Below are positions 21,236-35,528 of a stretch of 64,000 nt of DNA, in pieces (position 1 is the first letter of the stretch; every line of letters begins with the position of its first letter). The stretch is from Amylostereum areolatum (Eukaryota; Basidiomycota; Agaricomycetes; Russulales; Stereaceae): positions 310,001 to 374,000 of the forward strand of contig SAXG01000020.1 of the NCBI GenBank assembly GCA_012932865.1. Direction: 5' to 3'. A program made the position numbers and the translations under genes. The notes under the pieces are model-generated. The model ran no database searches. It was given only the letters and a program-made list of their open reading frames with translations, and was not told the DNA's origin.

Positions 21236-22003
21236 ATCCTTTCTCTTCCGCCGTACGCTTTGGTTTCCTCAGGAGTCGAATTTGAGTCGAGTCGCTCGCC
21301 GAAGTTTGCGCAATAATCAAAGAAGTTCCTTCTTCTAAGCACCCCCCGGAGTCCGCTCCTGAGTTACACAACTTAAGAGTCTTGGGTAGTACATAACCAT
21401 AGAATGTCATGTAAACTACGAGACGAGAAGATGGATGTTTGGGACACTATGTTACTAGAGGTTCGGGACGGGGACCTCAGATGGCGTGGAGGTATTTCCC
21501 ACGACCCCTCGGGAGTCACTCGGAAGTTGGCCTGCTTGTTTCGTTACTTTCGCTCACCTCACTGCCTTCAACGAGGTCGCCACCGCCATTAATGCTCGCA
21601 CCCCAACCCAAGTTTGAACCTTTGACTTCCCATCACCAACCCAATGTTGTCCTACACAGGCGGCTTGAAACGCGAGTAGTCTGCCGCCCAAAGCGTGCGG
21701 GATGCGATGACGCTCACAGGTGCGTTCTGTCTTCTTCGTTCTCATCCGAATTTTTATGTTTTCTTTTCAGTCCATTCTGCGTCGACTCCTTGCGAGAGAG
21801 CTGTCGCGCCCACGTGATTGACCCCGAGCTTATCGCGGGGACGGGAGGAAGCTTATCTGGTGCTCCCCAGCGGCTGTTCCGTGCTCGCGGCCTGAGATAT
21901 AACATAAAACCCTGGATTTTTCATTTCCCGCCTCTCAGACGGCCCTCTCGATCTACCCTCGCTGGCTCTCCCCCGCCGCTTGTCCTCGACAGTTGAACGA
22001 GCG
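21236..22003. other. upstream region of permease 1
   Basis: No separate gene is supported. A GTGCGT...TTTTCAG pair at about 21720-21770 could be a 5'-UTR intron of the permease. Confidence 0.4.
21829..21857 (+). promoter_or_regulatory. paired CTTATC (GATA-factor) sites
   Basis: CTTATC at 21829-21834 and 21852-21857, about 150-175 nt before the permease start. GATA activators control nitrogen-source permeases in fungi, so these are candidate sites. Confidence 0.35.
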
Positions 22004-23973
22004 ATGCCTCTCTTCCAACGCTTCAAGTCTCCCCGCACCCTCCTCAAGGCTGAGACATGGCGTCTCGAGCCCGAGTCTTCGACTTTCGCGCCCAGCAGCG
22101 CTTGGAGTAACAAGGACATGGACCCCGTTCCACCTCACTTGCGCACTTGGTCCACCCTCAACTACGTCGCTTACTGGATATCGGATGCTACCAACGCCGC
22201 CGTGTGGGAGTTGGCGTCGTCCATGCTCGCTATCGGGTTGTCCTGGTGCGTTCTCTGCTTTCGTTTAACTAACTCTTTCTCATTCGATTTATGTCACAGG
22301 CGACAAGCTTTACCTGCGATCGCCGTTGGCCATATCATGATCGCCGTGATCATGGTCTTGAACGGTACCATTGGCGCAAGGCTGCACGTCCCCTTCCCCG
22401 TCCTCAACCGCTCCTCCTTCGGCTTCTGGTTGAGCTATTTTAGCGTCATCAGCCGCGTTATCCTGTCCATGTTTTGGTTTGGAATCCAGACGTACACGGG
22501 CTCAGAGTGCGTCTACCAGGTACGTACATTCTTGCTTCCTCCCCCTATACGACAGCTGAATACCCTATTAGATGCTCAAGGCAATCTGGCCGTCCCTCGC
22601 TCGCCTCCCCAACCACCTCCCAGAGGGCGCCAACATCACAACCGCGGGCATGATGTGCTATCTTCTCTACTGGCTCATACAGTTCCCTTTCATGCTCGTC
22701 TCCCCGCAACGCATCCGCTGGCTTTTCCTCGCCAAGGCCATTGTCGTACCTCCAACATGGCTTGCCATGCTTATTTGGGCCATGGTCAAAGTTCCCCCGC
22801 GCAACGGCATGCTTTCCGCCCATTCCTCCCTGCACGGGAGTTCCCTTTCCTGGGCCTGGCTCAGCGCCCTCAACTCCGCGCTTGGAATCTACTCGACCCT
22901 CGCTGTGAACATCCCCGACTTTACGCGGTACGCCAAGAACGAGCGCGCGCAATACATCCAAGCGCTCATTATCCCCACCGCGTTCACACTGGCCGCGTTC
23001 ACGGGCATCGCCGTCACATCTGCCGGGACCGTGCTCTACGGCAAAGTACTCTGGGACCCCCTCAAGCTCATCGACCAGTGGGACAACCGTGCCGCCGCGT
23101 TCTTCGCCGCATTTGCGTTTGTGCTGACCACGCTCGGCACCAATATTTCCGCCAACTCGCTTTGTGCCGGTAACGACATGACCGCGCTCTGCCCGAGGTA
23201 CATCAACATTCGTCGTGGGCAAGTCATTTGCGCGTTTTTGGGTGGGTGGGCCCTGTGTCCTTGGGAGATTCTTGCAAGGTGGGCTTTGTCTTAGGTTTGC
23301 CTGCGCGATAATATTGACCAACGCGTCCGACAGTGCGACCGGATTTCTCTCTTTCATGAACGGTTATACCGTCTTCCTTGGGCCCATCGCAGGAATTATG
23401 GTCACCGACGTATATTGCCTCTTCTTTTCTTCTTGCTTTCCCCACTTTTTCTTACATTTCTTTTAGTATTGGCTTGTCCATCGCACCCATGTCGATGTTC
23501 CTTCCATGTATCGCCCGCATGGCCGCTACCGCTATACCAACGGCGTTGTACGTTTCCATCTTTTCCGCATATAGACTTGTCTGAGTGTGACTCGTTCAGA
23601 ACATGCGCGCGCTCGCCGCACTAATCGTCTCCGTTCCGCCCAACCTACCAGGGCTGATCAACAGCATCAACCCCTCTATTCCAATCGGCGGCGCGGTTTT
23701 CGTGTACAACATTGCTTATCTTTTTGGTGTACGTCCTTCTTTCTCTGTGTTTTCTTTCTTTCGTAACCCCCGCTTTGCTTTGTCGCGCAGTTCTTCGTCG
23801 CGTCGGGTGTCTACTACGTCTTATCGGTACTGTGGCCTGCAAGGGAGACCCTCCTTGATCACACCATCCTGGAGGACGAAGATCGTGAAACAGCCAGCGC
23901 GAGCGAGGTCACGGATGAGAAGCGGCACTCGACGGACAAGGAAGGATACGACGTCAAGGTCAACGAGGTATGA
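22004..23973 (+). CDS. NCS1-family permease (uracil/allantoin type), copy 1
   Basis: Proton-coupled nucleobase or related permease of the NCS1 family (yeast Fur4, Dal4, Fui1 relatives), plasma membrane. Seven exons join in frame: 22004-22245, 22300-22519, 22572-23278, 23334-23409, 23467-23547, 23600-23728, 23791-23973; 545 residues. Family motifs: WSNKDMDPVPPHLRTW at the cytosolic N-terminus, YWISDATNAAVWE, NGTIGARLHVPFPVLNRSSF, SMFWFGIQTYTGSE, VNIPDFTRYAK, TNISANSLCAGNDMTALCPRYINIRRGQ and GFLSFMNGYTVFLGPIAGIM. About 12 hydrophobic segments. The C-terminus is acidic (ILEDEDRETASASEV), as in endocytosis-regulated members. Substrate cannot be fixed by eye; uracil-type is favoured. It sits in tandem with a close paralogue. 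Confidence 0.9.
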
Positions 23974-24389
23974 GCGAGGCCTTAGGACTTGCATGATCTA
24001 CGATACACCTAGATATTTCTCTTTGTACAACTTGCCGAAATTGACGAAACTTCAAAGACCGAGCCCGGATTCTGGAGTTTGCTCTCATTACGTGCTGTGG
24101 AGGACACAGGATATACTTCATTGCCCAGCATATACCTCGCTGATCTTCACCGTTTTCCAGCTGCCCTTGTTCTACCACGCGTGAGTACTTCACTTCATGC
24201 GCTTCACGTTTTTCTTGCTGAGCCCTTTCCGCGACAGCTATACCTCCCGGATATGATTATAGACAAGGAGTCGAAGGGCTAGGCACGACCCTCTTTTGGA
24301 GCTCTTCCCCCCACTAAATTGAAGCTAGATAGGAAGCCCACGAAGCCCCTAGCACAATCAGAATTGCCTATCTCCAGACCTTCACACAC
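23974..24389. other. intergenic between permeases
   Basis: No gene is supported. It contains the terminator of copy 1 and the promoter of copy 2. Confidence 0.45.
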
Positions 24390-24407
24390 CTTATCTCGTC
24401 ATGATAA
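24390..24407 (+). promoter_or_regulatory. GATA-type sites before permease 2
   Basis: CTTATCT at 24390-24396 and GATAA at 24403-24407, about 50-65 nt before the start codon. Confidence 0.35.
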
Positions 24408-24455
24408 AAAGCAATCGTCCACGCTCGACGTCAACTCTCTCCCTTACTTTCCAAG

Positions 24456-26481
24456 ATGGCCATACTCTTCCGACGCTACAGCATCCCCCCCGCACGCGCC
24501 CTGCTCAAGGCAGAGACATGGCGTCTCGAGCCAGAACCGTCTACTTTCGCGCCGAGCAGCGCATGGAGCAATAAGGACATGGATCCAGTGCCTCCGCATC
24601 TGCGCACCTGGCGCACCATCAACTACGTCGCGTTCTGGATATCGGACGCTGCAAACCCCGCCATCTGGGAGCTCGCGTCGTCGATGCTTGCCATAGGTCT
24701 CTCGTGGTGAGGCTGCGTCCTCTTATGTATTTCCATTCTTTCCTTACACCTACGGACAGGCGTCAGGTTCTTCCCGCGATCGCGGTGGGCAATATCCTTG
24801 TCGGGATCATCATGGTGCTCAATGGCACTATCGGGGCGCGCTTGCGGGTGCCCTTCCCCGTGCTCAACCGCTCCTCCTTCGGCTTCTGGTTGAGCTACTT
24901 TGGTGTCGTCAGCCGCGTGATCACCGCCATGTTCTGGTTCGGGATCCAGACGTACACGGGTTCTGAAGCCATGTATCAGGTGTGTTCTTTTGCCTACGTC
25001 TCCTACGCATTTGCTGAATCGTGGCATTTAACAGATGCTGAAAGCTGTATGGCCATCCTTCGCCCACCTTCCAAACATCTCTCCCTCCAAGCGCGCACAT
25101 CACCTCCTCTGGCTTGCTGGCCTACCTCCTTTACTGGCTCCTTCAATTTCCGTTCCTGATGGTTTCCCCACAGCGGATCCGCTGGCTCTTTCTTGCCAAA
25201 GCGGCTGTCGTCCCACCGGCGTGGCTCGCCATGCTTATTTGGGCCCTCGTCAAAGTGCCTCCAAGCACGGGCTTCCTCGGGCAGCACGCGCAGGTGTCTG
25301 GAGCGTCATTCCGGTGGGGATGGTTGAGCGCGGTCAACGCGACGTTGAGCTTATCCTCGACATACGTCGTCAATATTCCCGATTTTACCGTGCGTGTCTC
25401 CGCTTTCCTTGCTCAGGATGCTTCCGCTCACTTCCGAACTAGCGCTACGCCCACTCCGTCCGGGGGCAAAACATACAAGGCATCCTCATCCCGTTAGCGT
25501 TCACGTTCACGTGCTTCATTGGCATCTCCGTCACCTCCGCCGGCACCGTGCTTTACGGTTCAACAGATTGGGACCCACTCCAGCTTATCGATCACTTCAC
25601 CTCGCGCCCTCTTGCCTTCTTCGCGTCGTTTTCCTTTTTTCTGGCGACTCTTGGCACGAACATTTCTTCCAACTCGCTCAGCGCGGGCGTCGACATGATG
25701 GCGCTGTGCCCGCGCTATGTGAACATTCGAAGAGGGCAGGCGATCTGTGCGTTCGTGGGCGGGTGGGCACTGTGTCCGTGGGCTATCCTCGCGAGGTATG
25801 CTACACTACCTTTCTGGCCATGTTTCTACGCTAATGCCATCCGAACGTGTAGTGCGAGCGGCTTCCTCGCCTTCATGAACGGCTACTGCGTCTTCCTTGC
25901 GCCTGTCGCAAGCATCATGATTACCGACGTACGATCTTCTCATCGGATCGCCTTCCTGCATCGTCTGACTCGACCACCGACCAGTACTGGCTCATTCACC
26001 GCTCAAAAGTTGATGTCCCTGCTATGTACGATCCGTACGGTCGTTATCGATATATATACGGCATTGTACGCTCCCAGCCCGCCTTCCTCCTGCCGTTTCA
26101 TTAACCACGAACGAGTAGAACTGGCGCGCTGCCCTCGCCCTTCTCATATCCATCCCGCCGAACCTCCCCGGGCTCATCCATAGCATTAACCCTGGTCTCT
26201 CCATTAACGCAGGCTTCGGTCGGCTCTACGATTTCTCGTACATATTCGGGGTACGTCCGTTTTTCTGCGTTTCACCTGAGTGATGTTTGACATTAACTGG
26301 TTGTTTGTAGTTTTTCACGGCCATGTTCGTCTATGGTAGCCTGTCGGTGTTATGGCCTGCGCAGGAGACGGTGCTCGAACGGGCTATTCTTGGCTTCGAA
26401 GTTGAGGAGAAAGAGGAGTCGGAAAGTCAGACCTCGAAGAATGAGAAGGCGGGGTATACGGTCGAAGTGGTCGGTGTATGA
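24456..26481 (+). CDS. NCS1-family permease, copy 2, with one-base frameshift
   Basis: Tandem paralogue of the permease at 22004, sharing KAETWRLEPE, TFAPSSAWSNKDMDPVPPHL, NGTIGARLRVPFPVLNRSSF, QTYTGSE and NISSNSLSAGVDMMALCPRY. Intron positions agree, except that copy 2 has an extra intron after VNIPDFT (GTGCGTGTCT...GAACTAG, about 25390-25442) where copy 1 is continuous. Just after MLKAVWPSFAHLPNI the frame moves by +1 at about 25080, in ACATCTCTCCCTCC. The paralogue-like sequence LPPSAHITSSGLLAYLLYW continues in the next frame. One extra T explains it. The remainder is well conserved to the C-terminus (stop at 26479-26481), so either this is a recent pseudogene or the base is a sequencing error. 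Confidence 0.85.
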
Positions 26482-26849
26482 CTGGCTTTCCTGATGGCGC
26501 GACTTTTTCAGGCCATTTCTGCTGTCCACATGGTTGGCGTTGTATATAAGCGTGTGTATGTTTAGGAAATAAAATGAGCTTGGAGCAGCGAAGCTAGAAG
26601 ATGCAAGTTCGGTCATCTCGGCCTGCCACGGAATGCGGGTCCGTAACTCCGTTCGCCCAATCTTCACCATATTGGGATGACTTTGCCCGTTTTGGGTTGA
26701 ACTGGGGGCAAAGACGTGATTGGGCTGAAACATACTGAAACGGGGCGGTCTTGTCATCGCTTTCTGCCACCTCGAGCCTTTCCCGCCATCCTCCTCCCTC
26801 CCGCCTTCCCGCCCTCCCCGCCCGTCGTCGAACCCACAGCGACGAATCC
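26482..26849. other. intergenic, permease 2 to kinase
   Basis: Promoter region of the kinase; no gene is supported. Confidence 0.5.
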
Positions 26850-29037
26850 ATGTCCGATCCATTCGACGTTATTCCCTTCGAGGTTTGTCTCCATGTCGAT
26901 GCTCCCGATCTTTCTTTAAACTTGCCCAGGATATCAAAGGTGACTGGAAGAAGCTTGGGTCCGGCTCTTTTGGCAACGTATACAAAGGTGCGTCGCTCTT
27001 TCTCCTGTCCCGCCGTTGTGCTAAACGTCTCTTAGGGACGTATCTCGGCATTGAAGTTGCGATCAAGGAGGTCTTGCCGTCCACCGAGTACGACGTTGCG
27101 AAGTACTTTGAGCGCGAATGGCGGCTCCTCAAGTGAGTACTCATCCTTGCGTCTCTCGCCTTTTTCTCATTCTTTTCAGAGAATCCCGCCATCCAAATGT
27201 TGTACTATATCTAGGTCTCTCGCGCGCTCCCGATCCCGACGGTCGCATCTTCATCATCTCCGAGTACATCGAGAACGGTGAGTCCACCTCTTTCCCCGCG
27301 GACTCCCTTTTCGGCACCGCCGCTTTTCTGTACCATCCTGCGAAATTTCACGTCCGCTACCATTCCCTTTCATGCTGAGAGGACTTATATGCGGGGATTC
27401 GTTTGTTGATCAGCCTCACGGCGAACGCGCATTCACCATGACCCGCCGCCTTAGCTATCCTCTTGCCCTGTGCCACCCACGTTCCTTCGCTTATACCCGC
27501 TTCTTCACAGGCAATGTCCGTCAATACATACATGATAAATCCAAGCCATTTCCATGGCGTTTACGACTCTCCTTCGCCACCGACATAGCCCGTGCACTCG
27601 CCTACCTCCATGCGCGCAAATGCATACACCGCGACCTCAAGGGAGAAAACCTGCTCGTCACCGCTAACGGCCGTCTTAAGATTACCGACTTTGGATTCGC
27701 CCGCATCGCTGCCCGCAACGAGGAAGAATCCCGCCGTCTCACCTTCTGCGGCACCGACGCCTACATGTCACCCGAAATCCTCCTCGGCAACGAATTCGAC
27801 CTGCCCACCGACATCTTCTCCCTTGGCGTCATCCTTGCGGAGATAGCTGCACGCAAGCTTGCCGACGATCACCATTTCAGGCGCGCGGCCCCGACGTTCT
27901 CCTTCGACCCCGACGATATTCGCGAGAGCGCAAGCCCCGGCTGTCCTCTGGACTTCATCAAGCTCATCATCGATTGTTTGGCGGACGATCCCGCCGCGCG
28001 TCCCACGACGCGCGTTATCCTCCAGCGGCTGCGCGTCATCGAGGCGGAGGTCCTCGGGCGTCCGGACGAAGTGGACAACGTACACACGGGCAGCATCAAA
28101 TTCATGACCGGCGGGCGTCGTCCTGGCGCGGCTCCTAGGATTCCGAGCTTCGGCCAAGGGATTGCAAGAGACGTCCGCGGTGGCCTGTCCAGCGACGACG
28201 AAAGTGATGAAGAGCTCATGCAGGCCGTCGCGGGCCTCGAAGGTGTCACCATCACCGACTCCAGCGTCATCGGCGGTTCGAGTAGCCAGCGGCCGCTCAT
28301 CCCGGACGAACAGGAGAGCACGTACTCCGACTATAGCACCACCGTCATTCGCGCGCACCCCACTCAGCCGTCGTACTCGACCGCGTCCGACCTCTCGTCC
28401 ATCCTCACGGTGCGCGATGTGGACGACCGCGCAAGGCCGGCGCATCCTTCCGAAAGCCCCTCAAATGGCGATGCGGCGAGCTCTGGGCCAGCTCCGGCCT
28501 CTGCCTTTAGCGTGCGCACCATCGACTCGTATTATACCGCGCCGTCGCCCAGCGTGGGCCCGAGCATCGCGGCTGCGACCGAGGGCGGCTCGACGATTCG
28601 CGCACCGACGCCATCGTCTACACCCCCACCCATGCCACTTGTTCCGCTCGTGCATCGATTCTCGTTGATCAAGCCTGGAGCGAAACGCCACAGCGTCGGC
28701 TGCCACGGAGACGGAGGGTTCGGCGTGGGGTCCGCTGGAGTTTTTCACCAGCGGGCTGTTGGGAGGAGCGAAGTGCGATATATGCGGGAAGAGGCTGGGG
28801 AGGAAGCCTGTGTTGGAGTGCGACGACTGTGGGTTGAAGTGCGTTTTTTTAGGTTTCTGCGCGCTTTGCGGTCGCGATGCTGATGCGTTTCGGGGGGCGT
28901 GTAGGTCGCATATCAAGTGCGGAGACGCGGCGCCGACCGACTGTGGGCTTAGGCCTGCGAGAGCCCCTACCGGTCCTGTATCAGCGCCGTCGACGCCACC
29001 TCCGGCGAAGAGCAAGGCGAACGGCAAGGCCAAATAG
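26850..29037 (+). CDS. protein kinase with C-terminal C1-type zinc domain
   Basis: Ser/Thr (TKL-like) protein kinase of about 555 residues in seven exons: 26850-26882, 26930-26987, 27036-27132, 27180-27277, 27511-28694, 28774-28838, 28905-29037. Kinase motifs in order: GSGSFGNVYKG (P-loop), VAIKEV (catalytic Lys), HRDLKGENLL (catalytic loop), DFGFAR, GTDAYMSPEIL and DIFSLGVILAEI. A long Ser/Pro-rich linker follows. The end is a C1-like zinc-binding module: HRFSLIKPG, then CDIC, CDDC, HIKC and a final Cys, in the usual C1 order. The C1 module only comes into frame if a 79-nt intron (28695-28773, GTCGGC...GAAG) is removed. The intron before exon 5 (27278-27510) is 233 nt, longer than the others. 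C1 domains often bind diacylglycerol, but binding is not shown here. Confidence 0.85.
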
Positions 29038-29515
29038 GATGACTGGAGCGGTTGGTTCACGACACCTTACGACGCCTTCATCGGCCTACGACACTTCTTT
29101 TCTCTTTGAGGCTCTCTCTCTCACTACGCACGCCATGGACATCCCACCTGCATAGTTTCATACCACGTATCCTGTGTTTGTTTCAGTAGTTGTTCGGGGA
29201 CGACGACGGGTTTGCACTGTACTTCAATAATTAAATCTGGTGGGTCCGCTCCCTGGGTACTGTAGGTGTGTAGTACACGATCATCCGTTCTGTTTGTTTA
29301 ACATAATACCACGCATTTTATCTACCTCACGTCGCCCTGAGTGCATGACATGGTATGTATCATCTTGGGGGGTAGCTTGCGGGGGATGCGCTGGGATGCA
29401 ATTACGAGAAAGCATCACGTGCGCGCGTCCGAGACAAACGCGTCGGCGTTGATCGTCTTTTGGTTCCGTTCATCCACCTCAACCTTCTCATCCGACGTTC
29501 ACAACTTCCCTCCCC
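29038..29515. other. intergenic, kinase to proline-rich gene
   Basis: No gene is supported; 3' flank and promoter sequence only. Confidence 0.5.
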
Positions 29516-30950
29516 ATGGCATCTACAGGGAAACGTATGGGGGAGGTTTTTGAGGTGTGTGTTATCACTGCCATGAAATGTATGCCACGGTTGAGTTGCT
29601 GTACAGGATGCTGCACAGAGGAAGAAGCCACGCCTTTCACGCCCAGATGGCTTCGATCGTCCTAAACAAGTGAAGCCGACGTCTGCGAGGCCGATACCTG
29701 CACCACAATTCCATTCCGCATTCGAGCCTGTGGGAGACAAGGAGCGGACTTCAGGAGCGGAGAGGACGAGTGGGAAGCCTCCGTCCTCTGGCGGGGCGAG
29801 GACGGTGGAGAAGCCGAGATCGACGGTTTCTGGTGGAAAGCTACCGCCGTTGCAGCGCCTTGAAGTCGCGAAGCCCAAGTATGGACAGCTGGGGATGCAG
29901 AAACGACTCGTGGTCCCTCCTCGTCCCCCGGCGACTCCTGCCAGTGTGGGAGAGAAACAGCAGAAACCGGCGGCGTCGAGCAAGAAGACCGTTCAGCTCA
30001 AGCACCCAGTGTGGGCCGGTGACCCCGCGAGCTCCAGCAAAAAACCGGTGATGTCCGCGCCTCGTCCTCCGGCGTTTCCCCCGCCCGCCCCAGCCGCGCC
30101 CGTGTCTGCTCCTCGACCTCCAGCATTTCCACTCGGAGCCCCCGCTTCCGCGCCGGTCATGAAGCTTCTGGTCAAGCCTCCCCAATACCGTCCCCCAGCC
30201 CCGGTCGAACGACCCAGCACGCCGCCGCTCCTCCGCCCCATCACCCGACCGATCGCGTTCGAGCCCCCGCGCGCGGCCACGGCGAAGCGGGTCCCGATGA
30301 AGGCGATCTCGGCGTTCGCGGCGGACGTGGGGAGCGCGGGCGGGAAGGCGGATGTGTTTGGGATGTTTCTGAGGCAGCATGGGGTGCGGTTCGTGTCGGA
30401 GGGGGAGAGGGAGCTTGGGAGGGGGTTGGAGGTCAGTCCGGAGAAGTTGAAGGGGGGCGGAGGGAGCGGGGGCGGCGGGGGTGGGGCGAGGTATTTGAGG
30501 TGGGTGGTGCTTTTGTGGTTGGTGGGGATGAGAGGCTGACAGAGGCGGAGGTTAGGGGCGGATTCGCGGAGCGTGCGCAGAGGGTGTTGGGGAGGAGGGA
30601 GATGTCGCTGTCGTTGTGGAGGCGAGAGCTCGGGGGGAACGCGCCGTCTGGAGCGCCGGCGGTTGCGCTGAGGGTCGCGAAGGTCGTCGGTTCCGGACAC
30701 TGCGCTGCGTTCGGTCGTCCTTGGTCTGTCGTACGGCGGGGAAGGGCGCGGCGGAGGCGGAGGCGGAGGCGGAGGCGGAGGCGGAGGAGGTGCTGGTGCT
30801 TTTGCTGGGGAACGAGAAGGCGGGGGCGGTGAGGGAAGGGGCAGACGGTCAAGCTTTGGGAACCGCGTTCGTCTATCGAGCTTTCCTCGGTGCCGTCGGG
30901 CGTTCGGAAGGCGCATTTTGGAGAGCGATACGCGGTCGTGGATTCCTGAC
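29516..30950 (+). CDS. unrecognised Pro/Ala-rich basic protein
   Basis: Not recognised. Start ATG 29516 (MASTGKRMGEVFE); first intron 29555 to about 29607 (GTGTGTG...GTACAG), then DAAQRKKPRLSRPDGFD, a nuclear-localisation-like basic patch. A long disordered Pro/Ala/Lys region follows, with repeats of (S)APRPPAFP, then a folded-looking block KADVFGMFLRQHGVRFVSEG. The 3' part is uncertain. If an intron from 30497 ends at GTTAG (about 30556), the frame continues as GGFAERAQRVLGRREMSLSL. The frame then changes across a (GGCGGA)n microsatellite, and the most protein-like C-terminus, TVKLWEP to a stop at 30950, lies in another frame. Further introns or indels in the GC-rich repeat would explain it. 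Confidence 0.5.
30750..30788 (+). repeat. (GGCGGA)n microsatellite
   Basis: About six to seven GGCGGA units within the proline-rich gene; it encodes (AE)n or (R)n depending on frame. Confidence 0.9.
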
Positions 30951-31558
30951 GTGACCGGTCTACATACCCCACACGGCTCCTGATATCCCTGCGGACACCC
31001 GGTCTTTCTGGCGCAATTCTCATATTGGGAGGGGCGTCCGGTACTACACGGTATGCGATCCGTCTTCTTCTGGAGTTCTGAGTTGTACTTATAGTATACG
31101 TGTCTTCTATAGAGTGCCTTTGCGCGCACGACCTCGACTTGGGCCGTTCTTGAAGGAAACCACGCGCATCGCGTCCGCTGCATTCAAGCCTTTTGTGCGA
31201 TCATTGCAGGCAAAGCGGTTGTCGGCGGGTTTGGAGTCCCGGGGAAAAGCCAGCTTACAAGAGGGTGGATGTCCAGCACCCTCGAGCTCATCCAAGTGCC
31301 TGGATTCATGGACGGCTCGGGTCGGCGATGGGGAAGACGGACGGTTTAGGGTTTAGGTGGGAGGGGACGCATCACATACATACGTCATCGGTCTGCCTTG
31401 GCGATCGGGCAGCGCTGGCTCACGACTTGCTCGAACCTTCCACCTTGTACGAGACTTCGGCAGGCGCAGCTGCGTTGTAAGTACACGTAGCAGGATGCGA
31501 TCGACAGCCGCCTAATAACGAGCAGCCACGAATGAGCCGACGTGTCCAACCGACCCGT
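30951..31558. other. upstream region of BiP/Kar2 gene
   Basis: No gene is supported. Promoter sites for the next gene lie at its right end. Confidence 0.5.
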
Positions 31559-31579
31559 TGACGTGGCGGGAATATAAAT
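31559..31579 (+). promoter_or_regulatory. UPRE-like site and TATA box of the BiP gene
   Basis: TGACGTGG at 31559-31566 matches the metazoan UPRE core bound by XBP1/ATF6-type bZIP factors. A TATA box, ATATAAAT, follows at 31572-31579, and the start codon is at 31645. A second GACGTG and a CCACG lie within 40 nt upstream. This suggests control by the Hac1/Cib1-type unfolded protein response. Confidence 0.5.
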
Positions 31580-31644
31580 GGGACTCGACCCGATTTTCTT
31601 CCGTTCACCACCGTCCGCCGCCTCCCACCCCTTCCTCCTTTCCC

Positions 31645-34220
<2,576 letters not shown>

Positions 34221-35523
34221 GATTCATTTGCGTAGATTACACTGAATGCAATTGACCTGCACTGGGTACAAAGCAGACTCCTTCCCCATCAGCAAAGTCG
34301 GCTGAGCATGGGCGCTTGTGCCCAGTCAGAAGTCCGTCGAGCGGAATCGAGAGAGAAGGAGAGATATAGATAGATCAGAATGTATAGGTCTCTATCAAAA
34401 AATGACCATATTGTAGGTCAATTTCGAGAGAGGGCGACATGCATCGAGACAAATCCCGATGAGGATCTGATGTGGGTCTCTGACATAGCTACGGCTTCGA
34501 TACAGTGCGAGAAGGATCGAGAGAAACATAGACCAGGAGATCTATACATATCAAGAGGTTCCGAGACAGTGTCGACACACGCATCAATATATTTCGAGAT
34601 GAGCTATAGAAATCAACATAATATATTTTTGACCACCACGACCACGACCGATAGCCATATATACAAATCAACACCTCGCGCAATCATCCACATCGTCTAG
34701 ATAATACCGAAACCAATGCAGACCGTAGAAATTGATGTGACGGCACTGTTTGTTAAAGTCACTGCACCTTTTCGGAGGGTGGTTGAGCTGCCCAAGATGC
34801 ATCAATACACAGTGGAACACCATACGAGATGGTCTGTCAATGTACCACCTAGTCTCCTTCGATATTGTACTGCCAACATACCCGTCGTTTACGCGGCACT
34901 AGTGCGCGTGCGTCGCATGCGTGGCTTTTTTCGCAGCCGTCTATCAGAGTGTCAGCACGGTTCTACGGACAATAAGATTGGCAGAGTACTTACCAGCTCA
35001 TTTTCCTTGTTGGTATTGCTGTAGGATATCATGTTAAGATCGGTCCACCACGCTGGAGCGAAGCGACTACTGTACCAATTGGAATGGTTCGTCTCGTCAC
35101 AGTCACAGAGACCACTGACAAGACGAAATCTGCACTCTGTAACGTGTCACAAAGTTGTTTGACAAATCGTAATTCCGGGTTGAAGGTCACAACACGGAAA
35201 AAAAGGTCAAAATTTGCCAAAAATTGAACATTGTCACGTTCGCTAACCACCCCTGACAAAGCCAAATTTTCGTCGCACCTGTCACAGTCACAAGTGGGTG
35301 ACGAACCGATTCAATGGGTACAGTATACCTCGCGGGTCTCCAAGTTTTCGGGTGCTTTCCAGTATGTGTCGAACTCGCGTTCCGTGCCAGCGGGATTGGC
35401 AAGCTTCCATTCCCGGCCGCAGACGTTCCTGCAATGTATAATGGTGGGTTGGATGAGGCTGAGCTAAGGCTCCAATGTTATAGTCTATTTACTGTCTATA
35501 AACTGTTTATATGGTATAGTTTT
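34221..35523. other. 1.3-kb intergenic, start of repeat-rich block
   Basis: AT-richer sequence without a supported gene. It marks the change from the gene-dense part to the transposon block. A GTCACAGTCACA phrase occurs near 35096 and 35282. Confidence 0.45.
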
Positions 35524-35528
35524 ACTAT
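35524..35528. other. target-site duplication ACTAT (left)
   Basis: ACTAT directly before the left LTR; the same 5 bp follow the right LTR at 43046-43050. Confidence 0.85.

Noticed and set aside
22545..23357. 270-codon minus-strand ORF
   Set aside because: Antisense shadow of the permease exon; Gly/Arg/Glu-rich composition mirrors GC-rich third positions.
29993..31183. 396-codon minus ORF over the proline-rich gene
   Set aside because: Low-complexity antisense of GC-rich coding and microsatellite sequence.
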